From the NCBI RefSeq assembly GCF_003970865.1, contig NZ_RXLZ01000014.1, forward strand, positions 1 through 64,000: 64,000 bases of DNA, in the 5' to 3' direction. Under the pieces are notes generated by a model. The model did not search any database. It saw only the letters and a program-made list of their open reading frames with translations, and was not told the origin of the DNA. A program made the translations under genes and the position numbers. This stretch comes from Stenotrophomonas maltophilia (GTDB lineage Bacteria; Pseudomonadota; Gammaproteobacteria; Xanthomonadales; Xanthomonadaceae). Below are positions 1 to 7,597 of the stretch, piece after piece (the stretch's first letter is position 1; each line of letters begins with the position of its first letter).

Positions 1-190
1 TTTTAAAGGGCGGGGTGGGCCCCTGGGCCCCAAACCGCGGGGGCCGCGGGGAGCGATCCGTCTTGTCCTTTCTTTTTCTTTTCCGTGGCTGGACGCGCAC
101 GGAAATTGTCCGTGGCCGGGCGGGATGGGTTGCGCAGGGGCGTGAGCCGCATGGATGCGGCGACCGAGCTTACAGGGGTGAGGGCGCTTT

Positions 191-215
191 GCTTGCGAAG
201 CATTGCTTCGCAAGC
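191..215. repeat. Perfect inverted repeat, 11-bp arms
   Basis: The arms are GCTTGCGAAGC and GCTTCGCAAGC around the three-base loop ATT, giving a perfect hairpin. It lacks the GTAG end of SMAG elements and a T-run, so its role is unknown. Confidence 0.7.
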
Positions 216-312
216 GACCGAACGCACAGCCGCTAGCGGCTGGGCCGGGCCCCGGAGGGGTACTTGCAGCCTCCCCTGCGCAGCCCATCCCGACCGGCCA
301 AGCACGGCTTTG

Positions 313-335
313 CAGTCGAGCAAGCTCGACTCTAC
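313..335. repeat. SMAG-type palindrome (GTCGAG family)
   Basis: Stem GTCGAG/CTCGAC with a terminal CTAC. It is the same sequence family as the pair at 54446-54511. It lies about 25 bp beyond the murU stop codon and could shape the 3' end of the amgK-murU mRNA. Confidence 0.75.
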
Positions 336-361
336 CGACCACGCATCCAGCCACGAGGGGC

Positions 362-1072
362 TCAGCCGTTCGCCGCCAACTCAACATCCAGCGCGCGCAG
401 GCGATCCACGGTGCCGACATCGGTCCAGCGCCCGCGATGGTGCTGCCCCGTCATCAACCCCTGCGCCATGAAATGCTTCTGCAGCGGCACCACCGAGAAC
501 TTCGGCGGCATCCGCTCGCTGCCCGGTGCCTCGCCGATCACCGCGCGCCAGTCGGCCACGATGGAAGGGCGATACACGCCGATGCCGGCATAGGTCAGGC
601 ACGGTCCTTCGCGGTCGTGGTGCAGCAACCCCTGCGCATCGAGGCGGTAGTCACCGTCCGGGTGCTGCGTGGGATTGTCGACCAGCACCAGGTGCGCCTG
701 GCCCTGCGGCTCGCGCGGCAGCGTGGCGAAATCGAAGTCAGTCCAGATGTCGCCGTTCACGACCAGGAACGGGGCGTCGCCCAGCACCGGCAACGCGTTG
801 AGAATGCCCCCGCCGGTTTCCAGCGGGGTCTGCCCTTCGTACATGAAATGCAGGCGCAGGCCCCATTGGCTGCCATCGCCCAGCGTCGCCGGGAACTGCT
901 CGGCCAGCCATGCGGTGTTGACCACCACCTCGCGCACGCCGAGTGCGGCCAGGCGTTCCAGGTGCCACACGATCAGCGGCTTGCCAGCTACTTCCAGCAG
1001 CGGCTTGGGCGTGTGCAGGGTCAGCGGGCGCATGCGCTCGCCGAGGCCAGCAGCAAAGATCAGTGCCTTCAT
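362..1072 (-). CDS. murU: N-acetylmuramate alpha-1-phosphate uridylyltransferase
   Basis: Sugar-nucleotide transferase of 236 residues. The N-terminus has the nucleotidyltransferase signature AAGLGERMRPLT followed by the KPLL segment; an acidic metal-binding VNGDIWTD motif lies near residue 110. In peptidoglycan recycling MurU turns MurNAc-1-phosphate into UDP-MurNAc, bypassing de novo synthesis and the fosfomycin target MurA. Its start overlaps the amgK stop codon (ATGA), so the two are translationally coupled, as expected for consecutive pathway steps. A generic hexose-1-phosphate nucleotidyltransferase is the alternative, but the kinase partner makes MurU the best call. Confidence 0.88.
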   Translation of the reverse strand: MKALIFAAGLGERMRPLTLHTPKPLLEVAGKPLIVWHLERLAALGVREVVVNTAWLAEQFPATLGDGSQWGLRLHFMYEGQTPLETGGGILNALPVLGDAPFLVVNGDIWTDFDFATLPREPQGQAHLVLVDNPTQHPDGDYRLDAQGLLHHDREGPCLTYAGIGVYRPSIVADWRAVIGEAPGSERMPPKFSVVPLQKHFMAQGLMTGQHHRGRWTDVGTVDRLRALDVELAANG

Positions 1073-2094
1073 CGGGCCACGCGCATCGGTGCGGCCAGGT
1101 CGGCCAGCGCTGGCTTGATGCGGCCTTCCAGCAGCTGCTGCAGCGGTGCCAGTTCGCGGTAGCGCGGCAGCACTTCATCCAGATAGGTGATGAAGCGCGG
1201 CGCGTCGTCGAGGTAATGGCCCTTGTTGTCGCGATAGCGCAGGCGGCAGAACAGGCCCAGGATCTTCACGTGGCGCTGGATGCCCATCCAGTCAGCATCG
1301 CGCAGGAAGGTGGCGCGGTCGGGCATCGGCAGGCCGGCGTCGCGGGCGCGCTGGTGATACTGCGCCAGCCACTCGTCCACACGCTGCAGCGGCCAGCTCA
1401 GGAACGCGTCCTTGAACAGGCTCATCGCATCGTAGGCGATCGGGCCGCGCACCAGGTCCTGGAAATCCAGCACTGCGGGACCATTCTCGACCGGCATCAG
1501 ATTGCGCGGCATGTAGTCGCGGTGGGTCATCAGCTGGGCCTGGCCCAGCGCGTTGTCCATCAAACGGCGGTGTACCAGCTGCAGCCCTTCAATCTCGCCG
1601 CAGTCCAGCTCCAGGTTCAGGTGGCGCTGCAGGAACCATTCGTCGAACAGCCCGGCATCGCGCTGCAGCAGCGCCTCGCCGAACTGGCCGAAGTCGGCCG
1701 GCACCGGGATCGCCTGCAGGCGCAGCAGCTGTTCGATCGAACGGCCGAACCATTCGTCAGCGTTGCGCTCGTCGAGGATCTTCGCCAGGGTTGGGCCGCC
1801 GAGATCTTCCAGCAGCAGGAAGCCGGCATCCAGATCCTGTGCCAGCAGCGCGGGCACACGCAGGCCGTTGTCGTGCAGCAGGCCGCGCATGCGCAGCCAC
1901 GGCCGCGGATCTTCCAGCCCCGGCGGGGCGTCCATCACGATGTGGCTGCCGCGCGTGCTGGTGGTGCGCCAGTAGCTGCGCATGCCGGCATCGACCGAGG
2001 CGCGTTCGACCACCGCGTTGGCATCGTCGAGCTGGGTACGGGCCCACTGCAGGCGCTGCGCGCTGCGCTGGGGATCGGAGGCGGGTTCGGTCAT
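1069..2094 (-). CDS. amgK: N-acetylmuramate/N-acetylglucosamine anomeric kinase
   Basis: Phosphotransferase of the aminoglycoside-kinase (APH) fold, 341 residues from the ATG at 2094. The catalytic loop HRDYMPRN and the metal-binding DFQD segment are both visible in the middle of the protein. AmgK phosphorylates MurNAc at C1 in the cytoplasm and hands it to MurU, encoded next and overlapping by four bases. The frame stays open upstream to 2208, but that extension runs towards the neighbouring gene and lacks family similarity, so I start at MTEPAS. Confidence 0.88.
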   Translation of the reverse strand: MTEPASDPQRSAQRLQWARTQLDDANAVVERASVDAGMRSYWRTTSTRGSHIVMDAPPGLEDPRPWLRMRGLLHDNGLRVPALLAQDLDAGFLLLEDLGGPTLAKILDERNADEWFGRSIEQLLRLQAIPVPADFGQFGEALLQRDAGLFDEWFLQRHLNLELDCGEIEGLQLVHRRLMDNALGQAQLMTHRDYMPRNLMPVENGPAVLDFQDLVRGPIAYDAMSLFKDAFLSWPLQRVDEWLAQYHQRARDAGLPMPDRATFLRDADWMGIQRHVKILGLFCRLRYRDNKGHYLDDAPRFITYLDEVLPRYRELAPLQQLLEGRIKPALADLAAPMRVAR

Positions 2095-2158
2095 GCAGGC
2101 ATATCCGGGCGCGCTGGGCGCGCCTACGTCGGGAACAGAATGGGAAAGGGGGGCGGGG

Positions 2159-2428
2159 TCAGCGGCGGCCGCTGAACAGGCGCAGGACGGCCAGCACGGC
2201 CACCGCACCCACTACCGCACCGAGGAAACCGGCCGGCTCACCGGGGGCGTACCAGCCCATGTACTGGCCGAACCAGCCTGCCACCAAGGCGCCAATGATG
2301 CCCAGCACGATGGTCAGCAGGCAGCCCATGCGGTTGTTGCCGGGCATGAAGAAACGCCCAAGCAGGCCAACGAAGAAGCCGACCAGGATGATGTAGAGCC
2401 AGCTGCTGCTGCCGAACAGACCATTCAT
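2159..2428 (-). CDS. GlsB/YeaQ/YmgE-family small membrane protein
   Basis: Small hydrophobic protein of 89 residues with three predicted membrane helices and Gly-rich segments (LGIIGALVAGWFG, GAVVGAVAVLAVL) typical of the transglycosylase-associated / GlsB family. Family members are stress-induced inner-membrane proteins of unclear biochemistry; the old 'transglycosylase-associated' name is only historical. I prefer the ATG at 2428; an in-frame GTG six codons upstream is possible. It is on the same strand as amgK, 64 bp upstream. Confidence 0.85.
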   Translation of the reverse strand: MNGLFGSSSWLYIILVGFFVGLLGRFFMPGNNRMGCLLTIVLGIIGALVAGWFGQYMGWYAPGEPAGFLGAVVGAVAVLAVLRLFSGRR

Positions 2429-2498
2429 GCGCGCGATTTCCACCAAGGGTGGACGCAGCCTAGCAAGGCCAGGCTGCGTCCGTCACGGTGTGCCGTAA

Positions 2499-3992
2499 TC
2501 AGCAGCAGCCGTGGTCGCCGTGGCGAGTGCCACTGTCGGCAGCCACCGGCGAACCGCTGGTCTCGCCGCGCAGGCTGGCGGCGTAGTGCTCGCTGATCAC
2601 CTTGGACACGCAGGCGGTGACCTTCTTGCCCATCGGGATGTGCAGGAACTCGTTCGGGCCGTGTGCATTGGAGTGCGGGCCGAGCACGCCGGTGATCATG
2701 AATTGGGCGCCCGGGAACTTCTCGCCCAGCATGCCCATGAACGGGATCGAGCCGCCTTCGCCCATGTACATCGCCGGCTTGCCGAAGAAGGCCTGGCTGG
2801 CGTCGTCGATGGCCTGGGTCAGCCACGGCGCCATGGCCGGGGCGTTCCAGCCGGTGGAGGCCTTTTCCAGGTCAAGGGTGACCTGCGCGCCGTTCGGCGG
2901 ATCGCGCAGCAGCGCTTCCTTCAGCAGCTCGCCGCAGGTCTTGCCATCGGCGGTCGGCGGCAGGCGCAGCGACAGCTTCACCGAAGTCTGCGGGCGCAGC
3001 ACGTTGCCGGCCGATTCCAGCGCCGGCATGCCACCGACGCCGGTGACCGACAGTGCCGGGCGCCAGGTGCGGTTGAGCACCAGCTCGGTCAGGTCCTCGT
3101 TCATCGGGCGCAGGCCGTCGACCATCGGGAACTTCTCGAAGATCTCGGTATCGACCACTTCGGCGGCACGCTTGGCCTGCGCCTGGCGCTCGGCCGGGAT
3201 TTCTACGTTCATGCCGTCGATCAGGATGCGGCCGGTGTCCTGGTCCTCGATGCGCGACAGCAGCTGGCGCAGCAGGCGGAAGCTGGACGGCACCACGCCG
3301 GAGGCATCGCCGGAGTGCACGCCTTCGTTGAGCACCTTCACGGTGAAGTTGCCGCCGGTCAGGCCGCGCAGCGAGGTGGTGCACCACAGCTGGTCGTAGT
3401 TGGCGCAGCCCGAATCCAGGCAGACCACCAGCGACGGCTTGCCGATGCGGTCGGCCAGATGGTCGACGTAGGCCGGCAGGTCGTAGCTGCCGGACTCTTC
3501 ACAGGCTTCGATCAGCACCACGCAGCGTGCGTGCGGCAGGCCCTGGGCCTGCAGCGCCAGCACGGCGGCCAGCGAGCCGAAGATGGCGTAGCCGTCGTCC
3601 GCACCGCCGCGGCCATACAGCTTGTCGCCGCGCAGGACCGGGGTCCACGGGCCGAGGTCGTCGTCCCAGCCGGTCATTTCCGGCTGCTTGTCCAGGTGGC
3701 CGTAGAGCAGGATGGTGTCGTCGCCGGTTTCGGCGCCGGTAGCCGGAATTTCCAGGAAGATCAGCGGGGTACGACCTTCCAGGCGCACCACTTCAACCTT
3801 CAGGCCGGGCAGCTGCTGGGCCTTGGCCCAGTTCTCCATCAGCGTGACCGCCTGTTCCATGTAGCCGTTCTGCACCCAATTGGCGTCGAACATCGGCGAC
3901 TTGTTGGGAATGCGGATGTAGTCGACCAACTGCGGGACGATTTCGCTGTCCCACTTGTCATTGACGAATTGGCCGAGCTTGGCGCTGTCCAT
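2499..3992 (-). CDS. M20-family metallopeptidase (dipeptidase-like)
   Basis: Zinc peptidase of the M20 family, close to the CNDP/carnosinase group, 497 residues. Metal ligands are visible: the GHLD motif, GADDGY, the EACEESGS catalytic/ligand segment, the Asp of CLDSG, and the late His in NAHGPNEF. The dimerisation (lid) domain sits between the two halves. No signal peptide, so probably cytoplasmic dipeptide hydrolysis. The ATG at 3992 has CGGAG six bases upstream and is preferred over the ATG at 4010. The protein ends in an odd short tail rich in His and Cys (GTRHGDHGCC). Substrate unknown. Confidence 0.85.
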   Translation of the reverse strand: MDSAKLGQFVNDKWDSEIVPQLVDYIRIPNKSPMFDANWVQNGYMEQAVTLMENWAKAQQLPGLKVEVVRLEGRTPLIFLEIPATGAETGDDTILLYGHLDKQPEMTGWDDDLGPWTPVLRGDKLYGRGGADDGYAIFGSLAAVLALQAQGLPHARCVVLIEACEESGSYDLPAYVDHLADRIGKPSLVVCLDSGCANYDQLWCTTSLRGLTGGNFTVKVLNEGVHSGDASGVVPSSFRLLRQLLSRIEDQDTGRILIDGMNVEIPAERQAQAKRAAEVVDTEIFEKFPMVDGLRPMNEDLTELVLNRTWRPALSVTGVGGMPALESAGNVLRPQTSVKLSLRLPPTADGKTCGELLKEALLRDPPNGAQVTLDLEKASTGWNAPAMAPWLTQAIDDASQAFFGKPAMYMGEGGSIPFMGMLGEKFPGAQFMITGVLGPHSNAHGPNEFLHIPMGKKVTACVSKVISEHYAASLRGETSGSPVAADSGTRHGDHGCC

Positions 3993-4191
3993 CTGAAACT
4001 CCGGTTGCATGGGCTGATCCGGCCATTCTACGCCTGTGCCACGGGTAGGGTTTTTCCTACAGCACGTCGGGTATTTGGCTGGCTTTTAGAAATCCAGGAA
4101 ACCGATAGGCTGTGTGCATGTGGTGACGGACACTGTTCCTACCGACGGGATTGCCGGTCGGGACGGCCAGAATCACAAGGAGTTACACGTC

Positions 4192-4518
4192 GTGCCTTGG
4201 AATGTCGTGTTGAGGGCACTGGTGCTGGTCGTGTGGATCGCTGGGGCGCATGCCGCCGAACCGATCGACATCAACCGCGCCGATGCCCAGGCGCTGCAGC
4301 AGGGATTGACGATGGTCGGAGCCGCCAAGGCCGAGGCAATCGTCGAGCACCGGCGCAGACACGGCCCGTTTCATCGCGTCGAGGACCTGACGCAGGTGAA
4401 GGGGATAGGGAAAGCAATCGTCGAACGGAATCGACAGCGGATCACCGTAGGCAACAGGTTGTTGCCGGCGGATCCGGTACCCGGATCGGTACCGGTGCGA
4501 ACCGTACCCAGGCGCTGA
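4192..4518 (+). CDS. Exported ComEA-like helix-hairpin-helix protein
   Basis: Small secreted protein of 108 residues. A signal peptide (hydrophobic residues 5-18, cleavage after AHA) precedes two helix-hairpin-helix units (about 26-55 and 60-85, with VKGIGKAIVERN). This matches the ComEA/YbaV family, whose members bind double-stranded DNA outside the inner membrane during natural transformation. Start is GTG at 4192 with AGGAG nine bases upstream; the longer frame from 4114 would bury the signal peptide. No competence genes are adjacent, so a DNA-uptake role is inferred from the family only. Confidence 0.75.
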   Translation: MPWNVVLRALVLVVWIAGAHAAEPIDINRADAQALQQGLTMVGAAKAEAIVEHRRRHGPFHRVEDLTQVKGIGKAIVERNRQRITVGNRLLPADPVPGSVPVRTVPRR

Positions 4519-4870
4519 CAGCAGGAATCGTCGGAACCGGCAGGAAGCTGGCTCACCGGTCACGGACAGGACGGCCGTGACCACCGACCGCCGCAGGACG
4601 CGGCACCAATCACCAGGATGGTGGCATCACAGACCTGTGGAAGGGGCTGAGATACAAACAGGACAGACGCGGCCGCGTGCAGGATGCAACGCTACCCCCA
4701 CAGCGCAGGATGCGAGGGGGCGGCAGCAGGCCGACAAGGACGTAACGATTGCCCGGTACGACACATGGCTGTGTCGCCGGGCAGTTTCATTTCCGGCGCC
4801 TGGTTTTGCCGCGGCCACCACGGGCCGATGGTGTACGGTGGCCGCACCGCATGGAAAGGACCCCCGCTGG
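4519..4870. other. Intergenic region between ComEA-like gene and L,D-transpeptidase
   Basis: No gene is supported. The open frame running in from 4577 has no ribosome-binding site and would hide the signal peptide of the downstream enzyme. The stretch holds a strong hairpin at 4750-4783 that could end transcription of the ComEA-like gene. Confidence 0.6.
4750..4783 (+). terminator. Probable intrinsic terminator
   Basis: The arms TGCCCGG-TA-CGACACA and TGTGTCG-CCGGGCA form a long stem with a two-base bulge and a short loop. A moderately T-rich stretch (GTTTCATTT) follows. It is downstream of the ComEA-like gene, though more than 200 bp away. Confidence 0.45.
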
Positions 4871-5956
4871 ATGCTTCCGCACCGCCCCACCACCCTGATG
4901 CTCGCCCTTGCACTGGCCCTGCCGCTGCTGGCCCATGCCGCTGCGCCGACGCCGGCTGCCAAGCCTGTAGCTGCCTCAGCCAGCACCGCCGAAGTGCGCG
5001 GGCCGACCGACCTCAAGCCGGGCGAGTACCTGTGGCATCCGGAAATCTCGCCGACCGGCCCGATCGTGCTGGTGGTCAGCCTCGATGAGCAGCGCGCCTA
5101 TGTGTACCGCAACGGCATTGCCATCGGCCTGACCACGATCAGCTCGGGCAAGGCCGGGCACGAAACGCCGACCGGTGTGTTCACCATCCTGCAGAAGGAC
5201 AAGGACCACAAGTCCAACCTCTACAACAGCGCGCCGATGCCCTACATGCAGCGGCTGACCTGGGACGGCATCGCCCTGCATGGCGGCAGCCTGCCCGGGC
5301 ATCCGGCCTCGCACGGCTGCGTGCGCCTGCCGCAGGCCTTCGCGCAGAAGCTGTTCAGCGAAACCCAGCGCGGCGATACCGTGGTCGTGGCCGATGCCAA
5401 GAGCTCGCCGATGACCCTGGCCTATCCGTCGGTGCTGGCGCCGGTGAACGCGCGCGGCCAGGCCCTGCCGGAGACCGAGGGCGGGGCGCCGGCACAGGCC
5501 TGGTGGGACGACGCCGCGGCGCCGGCCGGGCAGGTCGGCATCCTGGTCAGCCTGCACGACCAGCGCCTGTACGTGCTGCGCGATGGCGTGATGATCGGCG
5601 AGTCGCCGCTGAAGGCTGACGCCCTGCCGGCCTTCCAGGGCACCACGCTGTTCGTGATGGGGCAGGGTTACAGCGACACCCCCAGCCCGCTGGACGTGAA
5701 CCAGCGCCTGCACCAGTGGACGGCCTACCCGTTGCTGGGCCAGGACCGGGCCCAGGCCACACCGGACCTGCTGGCCACGCCTTCGCTGCCGATGGCGCTG
5801 CCGGCCGACTTCGCCCGCCAGCTGTACCAGGTGCTGGTGCCGGGCACGACCCTGCTGGTGACCTCGCTGCCGGCGGTCCGCCCAAGCCCGGCTGAATCCG
5901 GAATGCAGCCGGTCTTGGAATCCGAGCCGCCAGGGTCCACCCTCAAGGGCAACTGA
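4871..5956 (+). CDS. Exported L,D-transpeptidase (YkuD domain)
   Basis: Periplasmic enzyme of 361 residues. Signal peptide: MLPHRP, then a hydrophobic stretch ending at AHA. The YkuD catalytic domain occupies about residues 55-175, with the HGGS histidine and the SHGCVRL catalytic cysteine (about Cys150). Such enzymes make 3-3 peptidoglycan cross-links or attach proteins to the wall. The C-terminal half repeats the start of the domain (VSLHDQRLYVLRDG against VSLDEQRAYVYRNG) but lacks a second HGC site. Start at the ATG behind GGAAAGGA, ten bases upstream. A second L,D-transpeptidase-like gene follows 17 bp later. Confidence 0.88.
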   Translation: MLPHRPTTLMLALALALPLLAHAAAPTPAAKPVAASASTAEVRGPTDLKPGEYLWHPEISPTGPIVLVVSLDEQRAYVYRNGIAIGLTTISSGKAGHETPTGVFTILQKDKDHKSNLYNSAPMPYMQRLTWDGIALHGGSLPGHPASHGCVRLPQAFAQKLFSETQRGDTVVVADAKSSPMTLAYPSVLAPVNARGQALPETEGGAPAQAWWDDAAAPAGQVGILVSLHDQRLYVLRDGVMIGESPLKADALPAFQGTTLFVMGQGYSDTPSPLDVNQRLHQWTAYPLLGQDRAQATPDLLATPSLPMALPADFARQLYQVLVPGTTLLVTSLPAVRPSPAESGMQPVLESEPPGSTLKGN

Positions 5957-5973
5957 GTCCCCTCGTTGTGCCC

Positions 5974-6699
5974 ATGTCTGCATCCCGCCTGTGCCGGCTG
6001 GCCGCGTTCGGCCTGCTGGCGACCTCGGCCAGCGCCCCGGCGCTGGCACAGACGCCCGCCCTCGCCACCTCTGCCGATGATCTGGCTGCCTTGCTGTCGC
6101 GCAGTGCGCCCAAGGCCGACCGCCACGTGTTGCAGCTGGCGGCGCACGCCATGCGCTGTGCGCTGCAGCGGCCGGAGCTGGGCATCAACGGTGATCGCCT
6201 CAGCGTGATCGATTACTCGCGGCCGTCCACCGAGCCGCGCCTGTGGGTCTTCGACCTGGCCCACCAGCGCCTGCTGTTCGAGGAATGGGTGGCGCATGGC
6301 CGCAACAGCGGCGAGAACCGCACCGAGCACTTCTCCAACCGCGATGGCAGTTTCATGTCCAGTCTCGGCGCGTTCACCGCGCAGGAGACCTACATGGGTG
6401 GCAATGGATATTCGCTGCGCCTGGCCGGACTGGAACCGGGCTTCAACGACCGCGCGCGCGAGCGCGCGATCGTCATCCACGGTGCGCCGTACGTGAATCC
6501 GGCCACCGCGCAGCTGCAGGGGCGGCTGGGCCGCAGCCTGGGTTGCCCGGCGGTGCGGCTGTCTGTGGCCAAGCCGCTGATCGATGCGTTGCGTGGCGGC
6601 ACGATGGTGTTTGCCTACTACCCCGACCAGGACTGGCTGAAGCACTCGCAGCTGCTGGCCGGCGGATGCGGTGGCCAGGGCACGCTCGCCACGCGGTGA
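5974..6699 (+). CDS. Exported murein L,D-transpeptidase catalytic domain protein
   Basis: 241-residue secreted protein with a signal peptide (cleavage near ALA-QTP). The catalytic core is of the L,D-transpeptidase-like type: a GSFMSSLGAF segment, the VIHGAPYV histidine and the RSLGCPAVRL cysteine. This differs from the YkuD motif of the preceding gene, so the two are distant relatives, not recent duplicates. Probably cotranscribed with it and acting on the same periplasmic wall. The in-frame GTG at 5968 is an alternative start. Confidence 0.82.
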   Translation: MSASRLCRLAAFGLLATSASAPALAQTPALATSADDLAALLSRSAPKADRHVLQLAAHAMRCALQRPELGINGDRLSVIDYSRPSTEPRLWVFDLAHQRLLFEEWVAHGRNSGENRTEHFSNRDGSFMSSLGAFTAQETYMGGNGYSLRLAGLEPGFNDRARERAIVIHGAPYVNPATAQLQGRLGRSLGCPAVRLSVAKPLIDALRGGTMVFAYYPDQDWLKHSQLLAGGCGGQGTLATR

Positions 6700-6733
6700 T
6701 GCACGACGGCGCGCAGCATGATGCAATGCGCGG

Positions 6734-7342
6734 ATGAACATCGACTCCCTACTGCACACTCCGAGCCAGGTCATTTCCAGCCTGGACTATCGTCGCGAAC
6801 GCTGGCGGAATGGACTTGGCTGGACCCGCGAGATCCTGCGCCTTCCTGCGCAGGGTGATGACTGGGCGCTGCGCCTGTCGGTGGCCGAGATCGAGCAGGA
6901 CGCGGCGTTCTCCGCCTTCCCTGGCGTGGAGCGCGAGCTGGTGCTGCTGCAGGGCAATGGCGTGCGCCTGCGCTTCGACGATGGACGCGTGGCGGAAGTG
7001 CTGCCGCCACACGGGCGGGTGCGCTTTGCCGGCGAGGAAACGCTGCACGGCGAACTGGTCGATGGCACCACCCATGATTTCAACCTGATGTGGAAGCGCG
7101 AGCTGCTGCAGGCCGAACTGCTGCACCGGCCGCTGGTGGGCGCGATGTTCTTCTTCTGCGAACCGGGCGTGGCCTGGGCGCTGCATCTGCTGGCCGGTCA
7201 GGGGGAGTTTGGCGCCGACAGCGGCCTGCCGGCGCTGCAGGCGGGCGATACCGCATGGTTGGCAGCCGGCGAACGTCAGCGGCACGCGTTGCAGGGTGGT
7301 GGCGAGTTGCTGGCGATACGGGTCAGTGCAGCGGCGGGATGA
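6734..7342 (+). CDS. HutD/Ves-family protein
   Basis: Cupin-like protein of 202 residues, with WRNGLGWTREI near the N-terminus and repeated beta-strand segments typical of the HutD/Ves family. HutD in Pseudomonas sits with histidine-utilisation genes and may cap histidine or formylglutamate levels; Ves in E. coli is cold-inducible. No hut genes are nearby, so no pathway can be assigned. No signal peptide. Confidence 0.8.
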   Translation: MNIDSLLHTPSQVISSLDYRRERWRNGLGWTREILRLPAQGDDWALRLSVAEIEQDAAFSAFPGVERELVLLQGNGVRLRFDDGRVAEVLPPHGRVRFAGEETLHGELVDGTTHDFNLMWKRELLQAELLHRPLVGAMFFFCEPGVAWALHLLAGQGEFGADSGLPALQAGDTAWLAAGERQRHALQGGGELLAIRVSAAAG

Positions 7343-7363
7343 TTCCTGGGCGCCGGTGGCTCA

Positions 7364-7443
7364 ATCCACGCATGGCGTGGATCTACTGGGTGTGGTTGCC
7401 ATGCCTGGACACGCCGCGCAGTAGATCCACGCCATGCGTGGAT
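7364..7443. repeat. Pair of inverted SMAG palindromes (ATCCACGC family)
   Basis: Copies at 7364-7386 and 7421-7443 have the stem ATCCACGC/GCGTGGAT and face each other with their CTAC/GTAG ends inward. A third copy is at 7566-7588. Confidence 0.85.
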
Positions 7444-7465
7444 GCGGTCGCCGATGCCGCGTCAT

Positions 7466-7487
7466 GGTGCGAACCAAGGTTCGCACC
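7466..7487. repeat. Perfect palindrome GGTGCGAACC/GGTTCGCACC
   Basis: Inverted repeat with 10-bp arms around AA. Its right arm is also the first unit of the tandem repeat that follows. Confidence 0.75.
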
Positions 7488-7560
7488 CACCAGAGGGCGG
7501 TTCGCACCCATCAGAATGCGGTTCGCACCTACCAGGAGGCGGTTCGCATGCATCGATGCC
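7478..7560. repeat. Short tandem repeat, 21-bp unit
   Basis: Three units begin GGTTCGCACC (7478, 7499, 7520), each 21 bp, with a partial fourth at 7541. It appears to be an expanded half of the palindrome at 7466-7487. No gene runs through it convincingly. Confidence 0.8.
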
Positions 7561-7565
7561 ATTCA

Positions 7566-7588
7566 GTAGATCCACGCCATGCGTGGAT
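7566..7588. repeat. SMAG palindrome (ATCCACGC family)
   Basis: GTAG followed by ATCCACGC-CAT-GCGTGGAT. It sits 10 bp beyond the stop codon of the leftward flavodoxin/NADPH reductase gene and may protect or end that mRNA. Confidence 0.8.
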
Positions 7589-7597
7589 GCGGCAACC

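Larger units (their letters stand above)
1..361. other. Intergenic region, no gene seen
   Basis: No convincing coding frame is present. The first 60 bases are extremely G/C rich with GGGCCC blocks. They are followed by a pyrimidine-rich stretch (about 60-85), a perfect inverted repeat at 191-215, and a SMAG-type palindrome at 313-335 just downstream of murU. Open frames crossing this stretch have no ribosome-binding site and no recognisable protein. Confidence 0.7.

Noticed and set aside
2511-4580. A long rightward open frame opposite the M20 peptidase
   Set aside because: It mirrors a conserved enzyme gene and only its last part overlaps the ComEA-like gene, which is in another frame with a good ribosome-binding site.
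7478-7560. CRISPR-like array
   Set aside because: Units are only 21 bp with no unique spacers of constant length; it is a simple tandem repeat and no cas gene is near.
7343-7597. A coding frame reading through the tandem repeat
   Set aside because: Its repeats are only the translation of palindromic DNA; there is no ribosome-binding site or conserved protein.
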